Counted from the stretch's first letter, positions 51,587 to 60,722 are shown. The stretch: DNA of 64,000 nt from Kaistella soli (GCF_019038595.1 NZ_JAHOPF010000005.1:186001-250000); one strand, 5' to 3'. The notes: a model not told the origin generated them from the letters alone. Made by a program: numbers and translations.

Positions 51587-53101
51587 ATGGCAACAAAAGC
51601 GCTTTTTAATACCGTAGTAAATTGGTTTATCCGCCAACGAATAGATCAGATTCAGAATTTCATGAATCACCCTGTCGAAACGCAAAATGGTGTCTTATTT
51701 TCCCAGCTTTATCACGCGGAAAATACCGATTACGGAAAAATCCACGGTTTCAGCTCCATCTCAAGTTACGATGATTTCCGTAGAAATGTACCCATTGTCA
51801 CTTATGAAGATTTCGAGCCTTTTATTGAAAAAGCAAGACAGGGAATACCAGATGTTTTCTGGCCAGGCCACATCCGTAAATTTGCAAAATCCTCCGGGAC
51901 TACCAATGCGAAAAGTAAATTTATTCCTATTTCTGAAGAATGCCTGGAAGACTGTCATTTCAAAGCCGGAAAAGATCTGCTTTCCATCTATGCCAACAAT
52001 CATCCGGAAAACTCACTTTTTTCTAATAAAAATCTGCGATTGGGAGGAAGTTCAGAACTGTATGAAGATTTCAATACCAAGTTCGGCGATCTGTCTGCCA
52101 TTATGATCGAAAACCTTCCTTTTTGGGTGGAAATTACCACGACGCCCAGCAAAAAAGTTTCGCTGATGTCCGAATGGGAAAGCAAACTGAAAGCCATCGT
52201 TTCTGAAGTAAAAAATGAAGATGTAGGAAGTATGACGGGCGTTCCGAGCTGGATGATGGTGCTTCTTCAAAGAACTTTAATTGAAACCGGGAAAGAGAAC
52301 ATTGCCGAACTGTGGCCCAATCTGGAAGTATTCTTCCACGGCGGAATCAGTTTTAAACCCTACAAAGAACAGTACCGAAAACTGATCGGCAAGGATATTA
52401 ATTATTACGAAATCTACAATGCCTCTGAAGGATTTTTTGCCATTCAGGATCAGCCAGGAAGCGATGAAATGCTCCTGATGTTGGATTACGGAATTTTCTA
52501 TGAATTTATTCCGATGGACACATTCAACCCCGATCATCTGGTGGCGATCCCTCTTGAAGAAGTGGAAATCGGTAAAAATTATGCGATGGTAATCACGACT
52601 AACAGCGGACTGTGGCGGTATTTAATTGGTGATACCGTTAAATTTACTTCACTTCATCCTTACCGAATTAAAATCTCCGGCAGAACAAAACATTACATCA
52701 ATGCTTTTGGGGAAGAACTCATGATTGATAATGTGGAAACGGCGCTCAGCAAGGCGTGCGAAGCGACGGAATCTGCCATTTCAGATTTTACCGGCGCACC
52801 GGTTTTTATGAAAGACGGTGAAAGCGGCGCTCACGAATGGATTTTCGAATTCACGAAAGAACCTGCAGATTTAGTCCGTTTCACTGAAGTTTTTGACAAC
52901 TATCTGAAATCAGTCAATTCCGATTATGAGGCAAAACGATATCATAACATAACGCTGAAGGAACCGATCGTTCATGTGGCAAAACCTCAGCTTTTCTACA
53001 CCTGGATGTCTCAGCGCGGAAAACTGGGCGGACAGAATAAAGTCCCAAGGCTAAGTAATGACCGCGAATATATCGATCCTTTGCTGAAACTGAACGAATA
53101 A
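51587..53101 (+). CDS. GH3 family acyl-acid amido synthetase-like protein
   Basis: 504 residues, usual size for bacterial GH3 proteins. Adenylating ANL-superfamily enzyme. Visible are the phosphate-binding loop FAKSSGTTNAKSKFIPIS (near 100-117), GGISFKPYKEQYRKLIG, NYYEIYNASEGFFAIQD and SGLWRYLIGDTVKF, with FGEELMIDN in the hinge region. Plant GH3 enzymes conjugate amino acids to jasmonate or auxin; the bacterial substrate is unknown. It lies between brxB and a shared terminator. Confidence 0.92.
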   Translation: MATKALFNTVVNWFIRQRIDQIQNFMNHPVETQNGVLFSQLYHAENTDYGKIHGFSSISSYDDFRRNVPIVTYEDFEPFIEKARQGIPDVFWPGHIRKFAKSSGTTNAKSKFIPISEECLEDCHFKAGKDLLSIYANNHPENSLFSNKNLRLGGSSELYEDFNTKFGDLSAIMIENLPFWVEITTTPSKKVSLMSEWESKLKAIVSEVKNEDVGSMTGVPSWMMVLLQRTLIETGKENIAELWPNLEVFFHGGISFKPYKEQYRKLIGKDINYYEIYNASEGFFAIQDQPGSDEMLLMLDYGIFYEFIPMDTFNPDHLVAIPLEEVEIGKNYAMVITTNSGLWRYLIGDTVKFTSLHPYRIKISGRTKHYINAFGEELMIDNVETALSKACEATESAISDFTGAPVFMKDGESGAHEWIFEFTKEPADLVRFTEVFDNYLKSVNSDYEAKRYHNITLKEPIVHVAKPQLFYTWMSQRGKLGGQNKVPRLSNDREYIDPLLKLNE

Positions 53102-53132
53102 AAAAGTCCGCTGAAATTCAGCGGACTTTTTT
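53101..53132. terminator. Bidirectional terminator between the GH3 gene and a lipoprotein gene
   Basis: Perfect 15-bp inverted repeat AAAAAGTCCGCTGAA / TTCAGCGGACTTTTT around one A, with A- and T-runs on both sides. Confidence 0.9.
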
Positions 53133-53475
53133 ATTTTTTCTTGAGATCTTCCTTCACTTTTTCGGCGCTTTTTTCAACTTTATCGGCGCCTTTTGCGGTA
53201 GCATCTTTTACCTCTTCACCCGCTTTCTGCAGTTTTTCTCCGGCTTTATCGGCAGCGGCATCAATCTTCTCTCCCGCTACATTCAGCTTCTCCTTAGCCT
53301 TTTCTACAGTAGCGTTGATCTGGGCGGAATCCAGTGAGGTGGATTTTTCTGTTTCTACCGTTGTTGTAGTAACACTGCCGTCAGGATTTTCGGTGGTTTC
53401 CGTTCTTTTTTCTGCTTTTTTGCAACTTATTAAACTGAAAGAAACTGCAGCTGCAATAAAAAGATAATTTTTCAT
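53131..53475 (-). CDS. Small lipoprotein with Lys/Ala-rich coiled coil
   Basis: 114 residues. A lipoprotein signal ends at Cys18 (SLISCKK). After a short polar stretch (PDGSVTTTTVETEKS) the rest is an amphipathic helix of Lys, Ala, Glu and Asp, with 11-residue-like repeats (AKEKLNVAGEKIDAAADKAGEKLQKAGEEVKDATAKG). It is probably envelope-attached. The composition resembles YtxH or late-embryogenesis-like stress proteins, but no function is assigned. It faces the GH3 gene. Confidence 0.75.
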   Translation of the reverse strand: MKNYLFIAAAVSFSLISCKKAEKRTETTENPDGSVTTTTVETEKSTSLDSAQINATVEKAKEKLNVAGEKIDAAADKAGEKLQKAGEEVKDATAKGADKVEKSAEKVKEDLKKK

Positions 53476-53513
53476 ATTTTGTTTATTTTGTGATATTCAA
53501 ATATAAAAAAAAA

Positions 53514-53879
53514 TTAAGGAATCAGAACGTTTTCTGCAGAATGAACTTCCGCCTGTTTTTTCTTTGCATCTTCTGCTTTTTTCTTATCATCAGCAGCCTT
53601 TTTATCGAGTTTTTCTTTTTCATCTTCCATCTTGTTCAAGAGTTTTTCTTCTTCAAGTTTTGTCTGAATTTTCCGGAGGGAATCCTGATATTTCAGGGAT
53701 GAAATTTTAATCTTCCTCGCAACATCCACCGAAGTAGCTCCGACTGAAAAAGAATCTATAGCAACAGTATCATAAGGCGGAACGGCGGAAGATCTCTCAA
53801 CCGCAACACGGGTTTTATCGCTTTTCTTACCGCACGAAATCAACAGTAAAAGGAAAGAGAGTGTAAGGATACTTTTCAT
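53514..53879 (-). CDS. Small lipoprotein with coiled-coil C-terminus
   Basis: 121 residues. A lipoprotein signal ends at Cys16 (LLLISCGKK). A middle part (RVAVERSSAVPPYDTVAIDSFSVGATSVDVARKI) is followed by a highly charged coiled coil (KLEEEKLLNKMEDEKEKLDKKAADDKKKAEDAKKK). It lies two bases after the EEP-family gene, so it is part of the mutL operon. No family is recognised. Confidence 0.75.
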   Translation of the reverse strand: MKSILTLSFLLLLISCGKKSDKTRVAVERSSAVPPYDTVAIDSFSVGATSVDVARKIKISSLKYQDSLRKIQTKLEEEKLLNKMEDEKEKLDKKAADDKKKAEDAKKKQAEVHSAENVLIP

Positions 53880-53881
53880 TT

Positions 53882-54859
53882 TTAATCAATTTTAAATTCA
53901 GTAATCACCGGAAAGTGGTCCGACAGTTTAACGCTTCTATCAACTTTGTAACTGATGGGTTTGATATTTTCCGAGCAGAAAACATGATCAATCCTTATCG
54001 GAAATTTGTAATCGTGAAAACTTGTGGAACTACCGTTTCCCGTTTCTACAAAAACGTCTTTAAGATTCTTGCCTAAATGGTAATATTCATAGGAATTGGG
54101 AACAGCATTGAAATCTCCTGCTAAAATGACCGGATATGGCGACTGATCAATTGCGGTACGGATCTCCGCAACTTCCTGCTGGTGGATTTTGAAAGTTGGA
54201 ACCAGTTTTTTCAGGATGTACTTCAGTTTCATCTGGTTCTGATCAAAATCCTGCGTTGGCTTTACTTTTCCTTTGTCAAAAGAAAAAGGAGTCAGATAAA
54301 CATTGATGATGCGGATGACCTTTCCCTTGAATTCAATATCAGCATAAAAAGCATTGCCGTTTCCAGTGGCAGCGAGTTTGGCCTGACTGATAATTCTGGT
54401 TTTGGAATTCAAAGCTACAATTTCATAATCTTTCGTCACATTTGCATAACCCGGGACCGTAAATTCGGAGCCGTATTCCTGACCTAAAATAATATCAGCA
54501 TCCGTATTCTTCAGATATTCATAAATCTTATCTCTTCCGAAAATTCCACCTTTCATATTAAGCGTGACAACTTTCAGGTTGGGTTTCTCTGAAGTCTTTC
54601 CTTTGAAATTGATCCATCTTGTTGTGGGAATAATAAGCGGTATCGAAAGAATTAAAAATAAAAAGCACCTTTTTTTCCAAAGAACAATCCAGAAAAAACA
54701 CAGGGCAATATTTACAATCATTAAAACGGGAAACATCAGCGAAAGCAAATTAATCCAAGGAAAAACTCTTGGCGGAACATAAGCATTGAGTAACGTTCCG
54801 AGTAAAAGAACGATAATAAAAAGATGGATTAGCGTTAAAATAAACCGCAGGAGTTTCAC
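53882..54859 (-). CDS. Membrane-anchored endonuclease/exonuclease/phosphatase family protein
   Basis: 325 residues. Three N-terminal hydrophobic segments (about 8-28, 36-56 and 62-80) precede an EEP domain (about 95-325). That domain shows VTLNMKGGIF, DADIILGQEYG, VILAGDFNAVPNSYEYYHL (the metal-binding Asn/Asp pair) and the catalytic HFPVITEF. EEP enzymes cleave phosphodiesters in nucleic acids, lipids or sugar phosphates. The topology would place this one outside the cytoplasm. It follows the rhomboid gene at a nine-base distance. Confidence 0.9.
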   Translation of the reverse strand: MKLLRFILTLIHLFIIVLLLGTLLNAYVPPRVFPWINLLSLMFPVLMIVNIALCFFWIVLWKKRCFLFLILSIPLIIPTTRWINFKGKTSEKPNLKVVTLNMKGGIFGRDKIYEYLKNTDADIILGQEYGSEFTVPGYANVTKDYEIVALNSKTRIISQAKLAATGNGNAFYADIEFKGKVIRIINVYLTPFSFDKGKVKPTQDFDQNQMKLKYILKKLVPTFKIHQQEVAEIRTAIDQSPYPVILAGDFNAVPNSYEYYHLGKNLKDVFVETGNGSSTSFHDYKFPIRIDHVFCSENIKPISYKVDRSVKLSDHFPVITEFKID

Positions 54860-54868
54860 AAAAGATAA

Positions 54869-55600
54869 TTAATTGATTCTGAAACGGTTCTTCTTCCAAT
54901 AACTTGCCAGAATGTAACCTACAATTGCGCCTCCAACATGAGCCAAATGCGCAATTCCGCCCACATTTCCGGTAACTCCCAAAACTACTGAACCTATGAC
55001 CACCACAGGAAGTACATATTTTACCTTCACAGGAACCGGAATAAACATAATCATGATTTTCGCATCCGGATAAAGTGTTGCAAATGCAGCAATAACTCCG
55101 AAAATCGCTCCGGAAGCTCCTACCATCGGAACGGTAATAATCGACCGCAGATTACTGATAAGTTCCTGCTGTGCAAGAATGGCATCCGAACTCCCTTTAA
55201 ATGGAACACTTTCACCATCCATATATCCGCTCAAATCGAAACCGAAACTTTGCAGACTTGTTTTTATCTGTTCAACCTCTACAAAATTCCATAAATTAAA
55301 AAGGAAAAAAGCGCCCAATCCACTGACAAAATAAAGAATCAGATACTTTTTTTCACCTAAAACCTGCTCAAGTACCGGCCCAAAACTATACAGTGTAAGC
55401 ATATTAAACAAGATATGCATCAGACTGCCGTGCATAAACATGTGCGTAAGGATCTGCCACGAATGGAAAAACGGGGAGAAAGGATAAAACGCAGCTAAGT
55501 ATCTGTACATCAGATCACTGTTCAGAAAATAAGTGAGGATAAATACCACTGCATTAATGATAATGATATTGCGGGTAATTGGCGGTATATTGTTAAACAT
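54869..55600 (-). CDS. Rhomboid family intramembrane serine protease
   Basis: 243 residues, about six membrane helices. The catalytic dyad is Ser163 in GASGAIFG and His221 in AHVGGAIVGY. The oxyanion-stabilising HxxxN motif is His62-Asn66. An insertion of about 30 residues between the first conserved block and the active-site serine helix (VEVEQIKTSLQSFGFDLSGYMDG) is unusual compared with GlpG. The substrate is unknown. It starts six bases after mutL. Confidence 0.93.
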   Translation of the reverse strand: MFNNIPPITRNIIIINAVVFILTYFLNSDLMYRYLAAFYPFSPFFHSWQILTHMFMHGSLMHILFNMLTLYSFGPVLEQVLGEKKYLILYFVSGLGAFFLFNLWNFVEVEQIKTSLQSFGFDLSGYMDGESVPFKGSSDAILAQQELISNLRSIITVPMVGASGAIFGVIAAFATLYPDAKIMIMFIPVPVKVKYVLPVVVIGSVVLGVTGNVGGIAHLAHVGGAIVGYILASYWKKNRFRIN

Positions 55601-55606
55601 CAGTTT

Positions 55607-57370
55607 TTAAAATTTATTTTTTAATTCATCAAGCGGAATTTCTGTAAAACATCTTTTTCCGGAAGGTAAAAATTCCGGAAAACCAAGTTCAGTGAAGTCT
55701 CGGATAACCTGTTCTGCGTCTACTTTGTAAAGGAAGTCGAAACGGGATTTGCTTTGGGTCTTATTCCATTGGTTGTGATAAAAACTCAGAAATTCTTCCT
55801 CTGTTTTATATTCCAGGATTTCAAAAAGATTCTCCATGAATTTCATCACCTGAGTTTCTTTCAACCCTTCCGGAACCGCATCAATCCTTAAAACATTATC
55901 GTTAGCGATGATCATCTCAAAGCCAAGTTCTGGCAAATATTTTTTGATGGAACGGAATTTATTTTTCTCCGTCTCGTTCATGTGATATTCCAGAGAAAAA
56001 AGCAAGGTATGTTTTTCGCTGCTGCGTTTTTTCTTCGCATTTCTTTCGCTAACAACCAGACGGTGCATCCTGCCCAGATCGAGCATGAGGGTTTTTCCGC
56101 CTTTATTAAAAAGCCAGTAACCGTTCGGGAGCCGCATCAAATCTTCATCAAAATCTTCATCCTCAAAAAGATTAATTTTTGACGGTTCAGCCGGAATGTT
56201 CTGCTGATACATTTCCGTTATTGCCCTGGTTTCGCCCGCGGAAACTCTCTCTTCAAGAAACGGATTATAATCGCGGTCAACGGTAATTTCGGGTGCTCTG
56301 AAACTTCCGCCACCACTGCTTTTTTGATGAACAAAAGCGTCTATACTGGTATCTCTGTCGAAATCAAGACTTGGCGCCACATTGTAAATTCCTAAAGATT
56401 TTTTTATTGTGGAGCGTACCAACGCGAAAATTAAATTTTCATCTTCAAATTTTACTTCTGTTTTTTGAGGATGAATATTCACATCCACTTTCTCAGGATC
56501 AAGTTCTAAAAACAGGAAAAATGTGGGAATGTAACCCGGCAAAAGCAATCCTTCGAATGCTTCCTGAACCGCTTTATTGAAATAAGCACTCCTGAAAAAT
56601 CTTCCGTTGACGAAGAAAAACTGTTCGCCGCGAACTTTTTTGGCGCCTTCAGGTTTTGCAACGAACCCGTTCAGTTTCACCCAGCCTAAATCTTCTTTAA
56701 TCGGAACTAAAATCTGATGAAGTTTACGACCGAAAATTTCCACAATTCTTTGCAGCAAGCTTGATTTCCTTAACCTGAAAACAACGTCATCGTTATGAAA
56801 AAGCTCAAAATCTAGATTTTCATGCGCCAGTGCAACCCTTTGAAATTCATCAATGATATGACGAAATTCTACATTATTATTCTTGAGAAATTTACGTCTC
56901 GCAGGAACGTTGTAAAAAAGGTTTTTTACTAAAAAGTTCGATCCTTCTACAGTTTGGATCGGTTCCTGAAACTGAAAACCACCACCCTCAATATAAATAT
57001 TGGTACCGGTTTTAGCGTCTCTGGTTTTGGTTTTTAATTCTACCTGCGCAACTGCCGCGATGGAAGCAAGCGCTTCACCACGGAATCCTTTGGTTGAAAT
57101 TCTGAAAATATCCTCAGTCGTACTGATTTTTGAGGTCGCATGTCTTTCGAAAGCGAGCCTCGCGTCGGTATCGCTCATTCCGCTTCCGTTGTCCACCACC
57201 TGGATTAAATTTTTGCCCGCGTCACGAACAATGAGTTCAACTTTTGTTGCACCAGCATCAATGGCATTCTCCATGAGTTCTTTCACGATAGATGCAGGCC
57301 GCTGCACCACTTCACCCGCGGCGATTTGGTTGGCGACATGATCGGGTAAAAGTTTTATAATATCTGACAT
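55607..57370 (-). CDS. mutL: DNA mismatch repair protein MutL
   Basis: 587 residues from the chosen ATG. GHKL ATPase that couples MutS mismatch recognition to strand incision. ENAIDAGATKVELIV (ATP-binding motif I), VVDNGSGMSDTDARLAF, RHATSKI, TKGFRGEALASIAAV and GTNIYIEGG are clear. The C-terminal domain has no obvious DQHAxxExxxYE endonuclease motif: it reads LPNGYWLFNKGGKTLMLDLGRMHRLVV with no catalytic Asp-Gln-His. The upstream ATG at 57388 lies inside the promoter box, so the start at 57370 (MSDIIKLLP) is used. First gene of an operon of at least four genes. Confidence 0.94.
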   Translation of the reverse strand: MSDIIKLLPDHVANQIAAGEVVQRPASIVKELMENAIDAGATKVELIVRDAGKNLIQVVDNGSGMSDTDARLAFERHATSKISTTEDIFRISTKGFRGEALASIAAVAQVELKTKTRDAKTGTNIYIEGGGFQFQEPIQTVEGSNFLVKNLFYNVPARRKFLKNNNVEFRHIIDEFQRVALAHENLDFELFHNDDVVFRLRKSSLLQRIVEIFGRKLHQILVPIKEDLGWVKLNGFVAKPEGAKKVRGEQFFFVNGRFFRSAYFNKAVQEAFEGLLLPGYIPTFFLFLELDPEKVDVNIHPQKTEVKFEDENLIFALVRSTIKKSLGIYNVAPSLDFDRDTSIDAFVHQKSSGGGSFRAPEITVDRDYNPFLEERVSAGETRAITEMYQQNIPAEPSKINLFEDEDFDEDLMRLPNGYWLFNKGGKTLMLDLGRMHRLVVSERNAKKKRSSEKHTLLFSLEYHMNETEKNKFRSIKKYLPELGFEMIIANDNVLRIDAVPEGLKETQVMKFMENLFEILEYKTEEEFLSFYHNQWNKTQSKSRFDFLYKVDAEQVIRDFTELGFPEFLPSGKRCFTEIPLDELKNKF

Positions 57371-57385
57371 TCTTTTATAATCCCA

Positions 57386-57393
57386 CAAAAATA
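57386..57393 (-). promoter_or_regulatory. -7 box of mutL
   Basis: TATTTTTG on the minus strand, 15 bases before the ATG at 57370, which settles that start over the in-frame ATG at 57388. Confidence 0.55.
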
Positions 57394-57443
57394 ATGATTA
57401 GATTCGGGGTTTTGAGATTTTAATAATTAATACTTTTTGGCTG

Positions 57444-58163
57444 TTATCTGTATTTAGCTGCGTCTATTTTACCTGAAACTTTGTGAAAGATTTTTTCGGA
57501 AAGATTTCTTTTGTCGGAAAGGTGTTTCAGTTCAAACGGTCTTTTCTTTCTGATGACCATGAAATGATAATCTTCTTCTTCCCAAATTCCGTATTTCTCG
57601 AAATAAACCAGTTCTAAACTGTGCATTTCTAGATGTTTCATTATGCTGAAAAGCTCTACTTCCTGATCAATGACCTGCAGACTTTCTGGATGGTTAATCC
57701 TTGCATAGCCAATATATTGCGGGTTCGGAATATTAATAAGTATATTGGTTTTATCGGTAGCGATTCTTGCTAAATTTCCGAAAAGTTCTTCATGATGTTC
57801 CAAAGGAATATGTTCAATCACATCCATAAGGGTTATCATTTCGAAACCGTCATTTTTCGGCTGGTATTTTACAACATCGGCAACATCAAAATGAATGTTT
57901 TTTTTGTCCTTCAGTTCCTGCCGGGCGACAGCAATGCTTTTTTCACTCAGATCCACGGCTTCGATAATTCCGTTGGTCACTTTCTTAGAAAGAAGTTTTG
58001 TGAAAATTCCAACGCCGCATCCGAGCTCGAGGACTTTAGAATCAGCATTTAAACCGCCATTCAGCAGCCTTTTGTAAAGCGAGATAAGCCTTTCGTTGGC
58101 TCCTATTTTGAGCTGTCTCTGAACATATTCATCATAAAACTCAGAGATTTCATTTTGTTTCAT
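57444..58163 (-). CDS. Class I SAM-dependent methyltransferase
   Basis: 239 residues. SAM motif I is VLELGCGVGIFTKLLS (near residues 45-60), EAVDLSEKSIAVARQEL is motif II, FDVADV follows and TLMDVIEHIPLEHHEELFGNL corresponds to motif IV. This is the methyltransferase type 11/12 (UbiE/Coq5-like) fold. The C-terminal part (about 150-239) carries no family-defining motif. The substrate is unknown. It is monocistronic, divergent from no neighbour and 74 bases from mutL. Confidence 0.9.
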   Translation of the reverse strand: MKQNEISEFYDEYVQRQLKIGANERLISLYKRLLNGGLNADSKVLELGCGVGIFTKLLSKKVTNGIIEAVDLSEKSIAVARQELKDKKNIHFDVADVVKYQPKNDGFEMITLMDVIEHIPLEHHEELFGNLARIATDKTNILINIPNPQYIGYARINHPESLQVIDQEVELFSIMKHLEMHSLELVYFEKYGIWEEEDYHFMVIRKKRPFELKHLSDKRNLSEKIFHKVSGKIDAAKYR

Positions 58164-58201
58164 TGGGTAAAAATAAGGATTTTTCTTGTTCTTTATTAAT
58201 C

Positions 58202-58231
58202 AAAAACTTCCTGAGAATCCCAGGAAGTTTT
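58202..58231 (-). terminator. Terminator of the prolyl oligopeptidase gene
   Basis: AAAACTTCCTG pairs with CAGGAAGTTTT around a 7-base loop, followed on the minus strand by TTGATTAAT. The T-run is weak. Confidence 0.65.
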
Positions 58232-58254
58232 CATATCAATTTTCAGTCCGTTTA

Positions 58255-60369
58255 TTATTTTTTCAAAGCCTTGAAGCCCATTTCAAATAATGCAAAACTC
58301 AGCAAATCAGCATTTTCACCAATTACCTGATCAGTACTTCTTCCGGCACCGTGCCCTGCATTTACTTCAATTCTTACCAAAACCGGATTGTTGCAGGCCT
58401 GTTTTTCCTGAAGTTCAGCCCCGAATTTAAATGAATGTGCGGGAACCACCCTGTCATCGTGATCACTTGTAATAATCATGGTTGACGGATAGCAAACGTC
58501 TTTTCTGACATTATGAACCGGGGAATAAGATTTCAGATAATCAAACATTTCTTTGCTGTCTTCAGCGGTACCGTAATCGTAGCTCCAGCCGGCTCCTGCT
58601 GTGAATTTATTATAACGGAGCATATCGAGAACCCCAACTCCCGGGAAAGCAACTTTTGCCAAATCGGGACGCATCGTCATGGTTGCACCCACTAAAAGTC
58701 CACCATTTGAACGGCCTGAAAGCGCCATATATTCTTTAGAAGTATAGCCTTTGCTCTGTAGATATTCTCCTGCCGCGATAAAATCATCAAATACATTTTT
58801 CTTCTGCATTTTGGTGCCCGCATCGTGCCATTTCTTTCCGTATTCACCGCCGCCGCGGATGTTCGGAACGGCGTAAATTCCTCCATTTTCCATCCAGATG
58901 GCATTTATAACTGAAAATGCAGGCTGCAGGCTGATGTTGAAACCTCCGTAAGAATATAAAATCGTTGGATTTTTACCGTCAAGTTTTGTCCCTTTTTTGT
59001 AATTAATCATCATCGGAATTTTCGTTCCGTCTTTGGAAGTGTAAAAAACCTGTTCTGACACATAATCTTCCGGATTGAATTTTACTTTCGGTTTTTGATA
59101 AACTTCAGATTTACCGGTTTCTGCGTTGAATTTATAAGTTGTTCCCGGTGTAATATAATTGGTGAAAGAAAAATAAAGATCCTTTTCGTTAGCTTTTCCG
59201 CCAAAACCTGCAGCAGTACCAATTCCCGGCAAACCGATGGTTCTCATCAGTTTTCCGTCATAATCAAACTGTTTAACAGAAGTAACAGCGTCTTTCATGT
59301 ATTTGGCAAAAATATAACCGCCACCCGTTGAAACACTTAACACATTTTCAGTTTCCGGAATCACATCGGTCCAAACATCCGGTTTATTGATATTAAATTT
59401 CACCAAACGCATGTTGGGAGCGTTCTTATCTGTCAAAGCGTAAATAAAATCTCCTTTTGAATCAACAAAATCTGTATTGAAATCATATCCTTTCTGAACA
59501 GGAATAAAATCGGTTTTCTGTTTTAAATCTTTTATATAAAGTTCATTTCCGTTTGTGGCTTCCGACGCGCTCAGAACTTGATATCTTTCATCGTCAGAAA
59601 CTCCGATTCCCATATATCTGCGCTTGAAATTTTCGCCACCGATAACCAGTTTATCAGCAGACTGCTTGGTTCCAAGCTTATGGAAATATACTTTGTGTGT
59701 ATCGGTTTTTGCTGAAAGCTCACTTCCTTTCGGCTTATCATAGCTTGAATAGAAAAATCCTTCATCACCTAACCATGAAGCTCCGGAAAACTTAACGTCA
59801 ATAATGGTTTCGTCGATTACTTTCTTAGTTAAAGCATCGAGAATAATAATTTTATTCCAGTCGCTTCCGCCTTCAGAAATTGAATAGGCCACTAAAGTCC
59901 CCTTCTTGTTGAATGAAACGCCGGCTAATGAGGTGGTTCCTTTTTCGGAAAATTTATTAGGATCCAGAAAAACTTCTGTTTTGCCTGCTTTATCCGTCCG
60001 GTAAAGAACAGACTGCGCCTGAAGTCCGTCATTTTTATAATAATATGTATAATCGCCTTCTTTGAAAGGAGCGCCAATTTTTTCATAATTCCAGATGTCT
60101 TTCAGCTGCGCGCGGATCTCTTCACGGAAAGGGATTTTCTGAAGATAATTATTGGTAAACGCCACCTCGCGCTGTACCCAGTCTTTGGTATCTTCGGCAC
60201 GGTCATCTTCCAGCCAGCGGTAGGAATCTTCAACTTTGGTTCCGAAATAATCATCAGAATGGGAAACTTTTTTGGTTTCAGGATACTTGAAATTGTTAGT
60301 CATTTTTTGTGCACTCATCATGTTAACCGCAAAAGCAGCAACAGCAACAGTTAGAATTTGTACTTTCAT
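58255..60369 (-). CDS. Prolyl oligopeptidase family serine peptidase (S9)
   Basis: 704 residues with a signal peptide (about 1-20, ending MMSAQ). A seven-bladed propeller domain (about 70-410) precedes an alpha/beta hydrolase domain (about 430-704) with the nucleophile Ser554 in GRSNGG. TSDHDDRVVPAHSFKF carries the catalytic Asp region, and the His is in EVNAGHGAGRS. It cleaves after proline in short peptides in the periplasm. A TATTTTTG box lies just upstream of the start (60384-60391). Confidence 0.95.
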   Translation of the reverse strand: MKVQILTVAVAAFAVNMMSAQKMTNNFKYPETKKVSHSDDYFGTKVEDSYRWLEDDRAEDTKDWVQREVAFTNNYLQKIPFREEIRAQLKDIWNYEKIGAPFKEGDYTYYYKNDGLQAQSVLYRTDKAGKTEVFLDPNKFSEKGTTSLAGVSFNKKGTLVAYSISEGGSDWNKIIILDALTKKVIDETIIDVKFSGASWLGDEGFFYSSYDKPKGSELSAKTDTHKVYFHKLGTKQSADKLVIGGENFKRRYMGIGVSDDERYQVLSASEATNGNELYIKDLKQKTDFIPVQKGYDFNTDFVDSKGDFIYALTDKNAPNMRLVKFNINKPDVWTDVIPETENVLSVSTGGGYIFAKYMKDAVTSVKQFDYDGKLMRTIGLPGIGTAAGFGGKANEKDLYFSFTNYITPGTTYKFNAETGKSEVYQKPKVKFNPEDYVSEQVFYTSKDGTKIPMMINYKKGTKLDGKNPTILYSYGGFNISLQPAFSVINAIWMENGGIYAVPNIRGGGEYGKKWHDAGTKMQKKNVFDDFIAAGEYLQSKGYTSKEYMALSGRSNGGLLVGATMTMRPDLAKVAFPGVGVLDMLRYNKFTAGAGWSYDYGTAEDSKEMFDYLKSYSPVHNVRKDVCYPSTMIITSDHDDRVVPAHSFKFGAELQEKQACNNPVLVRIEVNAGHGAGRSTDQVIGENADLLSFALFEMGFKALKK

Positions 60370-60383
60370 TAAATCAATTTTAC

Positions 60384-60391
60384 CAAAAATA
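60384..60391 (-). promoter_or_regulatory. -7 box of the prolyl oligopeptidase gene
   Basis: TATTTTTG on the minus strand, 14 bases before the ATG. No -33 TTG at the usual distance. Confidence 0.45.
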
Positions 60392-60503
60392 TAACTTTTA
60401 TATCATTTTGGCGATTGTTGCCTAAACATTAACAAACTTTACCATTATTTAATATGTAAAGGGTATGCAATTTGCTTAAATTTATGCTCAGAATAAAAGT
60501 AAT

Positions 60504-60701
60504 ATGAAAAAAGAAACAGGAATTTTATTGGCTGGAAGTATGGGAGTATTAATCGGTCTCGGTTTTTTAGGTGTGCAAAAGTTCTTATCCAAAAAACATA
60601 AAGACTATCATGATTACTATTCGGATTTTCACCGCCATTTTGAAAAAAGACACAAAAAAGAAGAAGGACACCACGGGGTAGAATACTTATCAATGCTTTA
60701 A
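60504..60701 (+). CDS. Membrane-anchored His-rich miniprotein
   Basis: 65 residues. Residues about 5-25 form one hydrophobic helix (GILLAGSMGVLIGLGFLGVQKF). The rest is highly charged, with eight His and many Lys, Glu and Tyr (KKHKDYHDYYSDFHRHFEKRHKKEEGHHG). It resembles small YtxH-like membrane-anchored proteins. A possible role in metal binding is speculative. A strong terminator follows, which supports its being a real gene. Confidence 0.65.
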   Translation: MKKETGILLAGSMGVLIGLGFLGVQKFLSKKHKDYHDYYSDFHRHFEKRHKKEEGHHGVEYLSML

Positions 60702-60722
60702 AAGACAACTGTCTTTAATACC

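Noticed and set aside
57371-57388. Upstream in-frame start of mutL
   Set aside because: The ATG lies inside the promoter -7 box; MSDIIKLLP is the conserved N-terminus.
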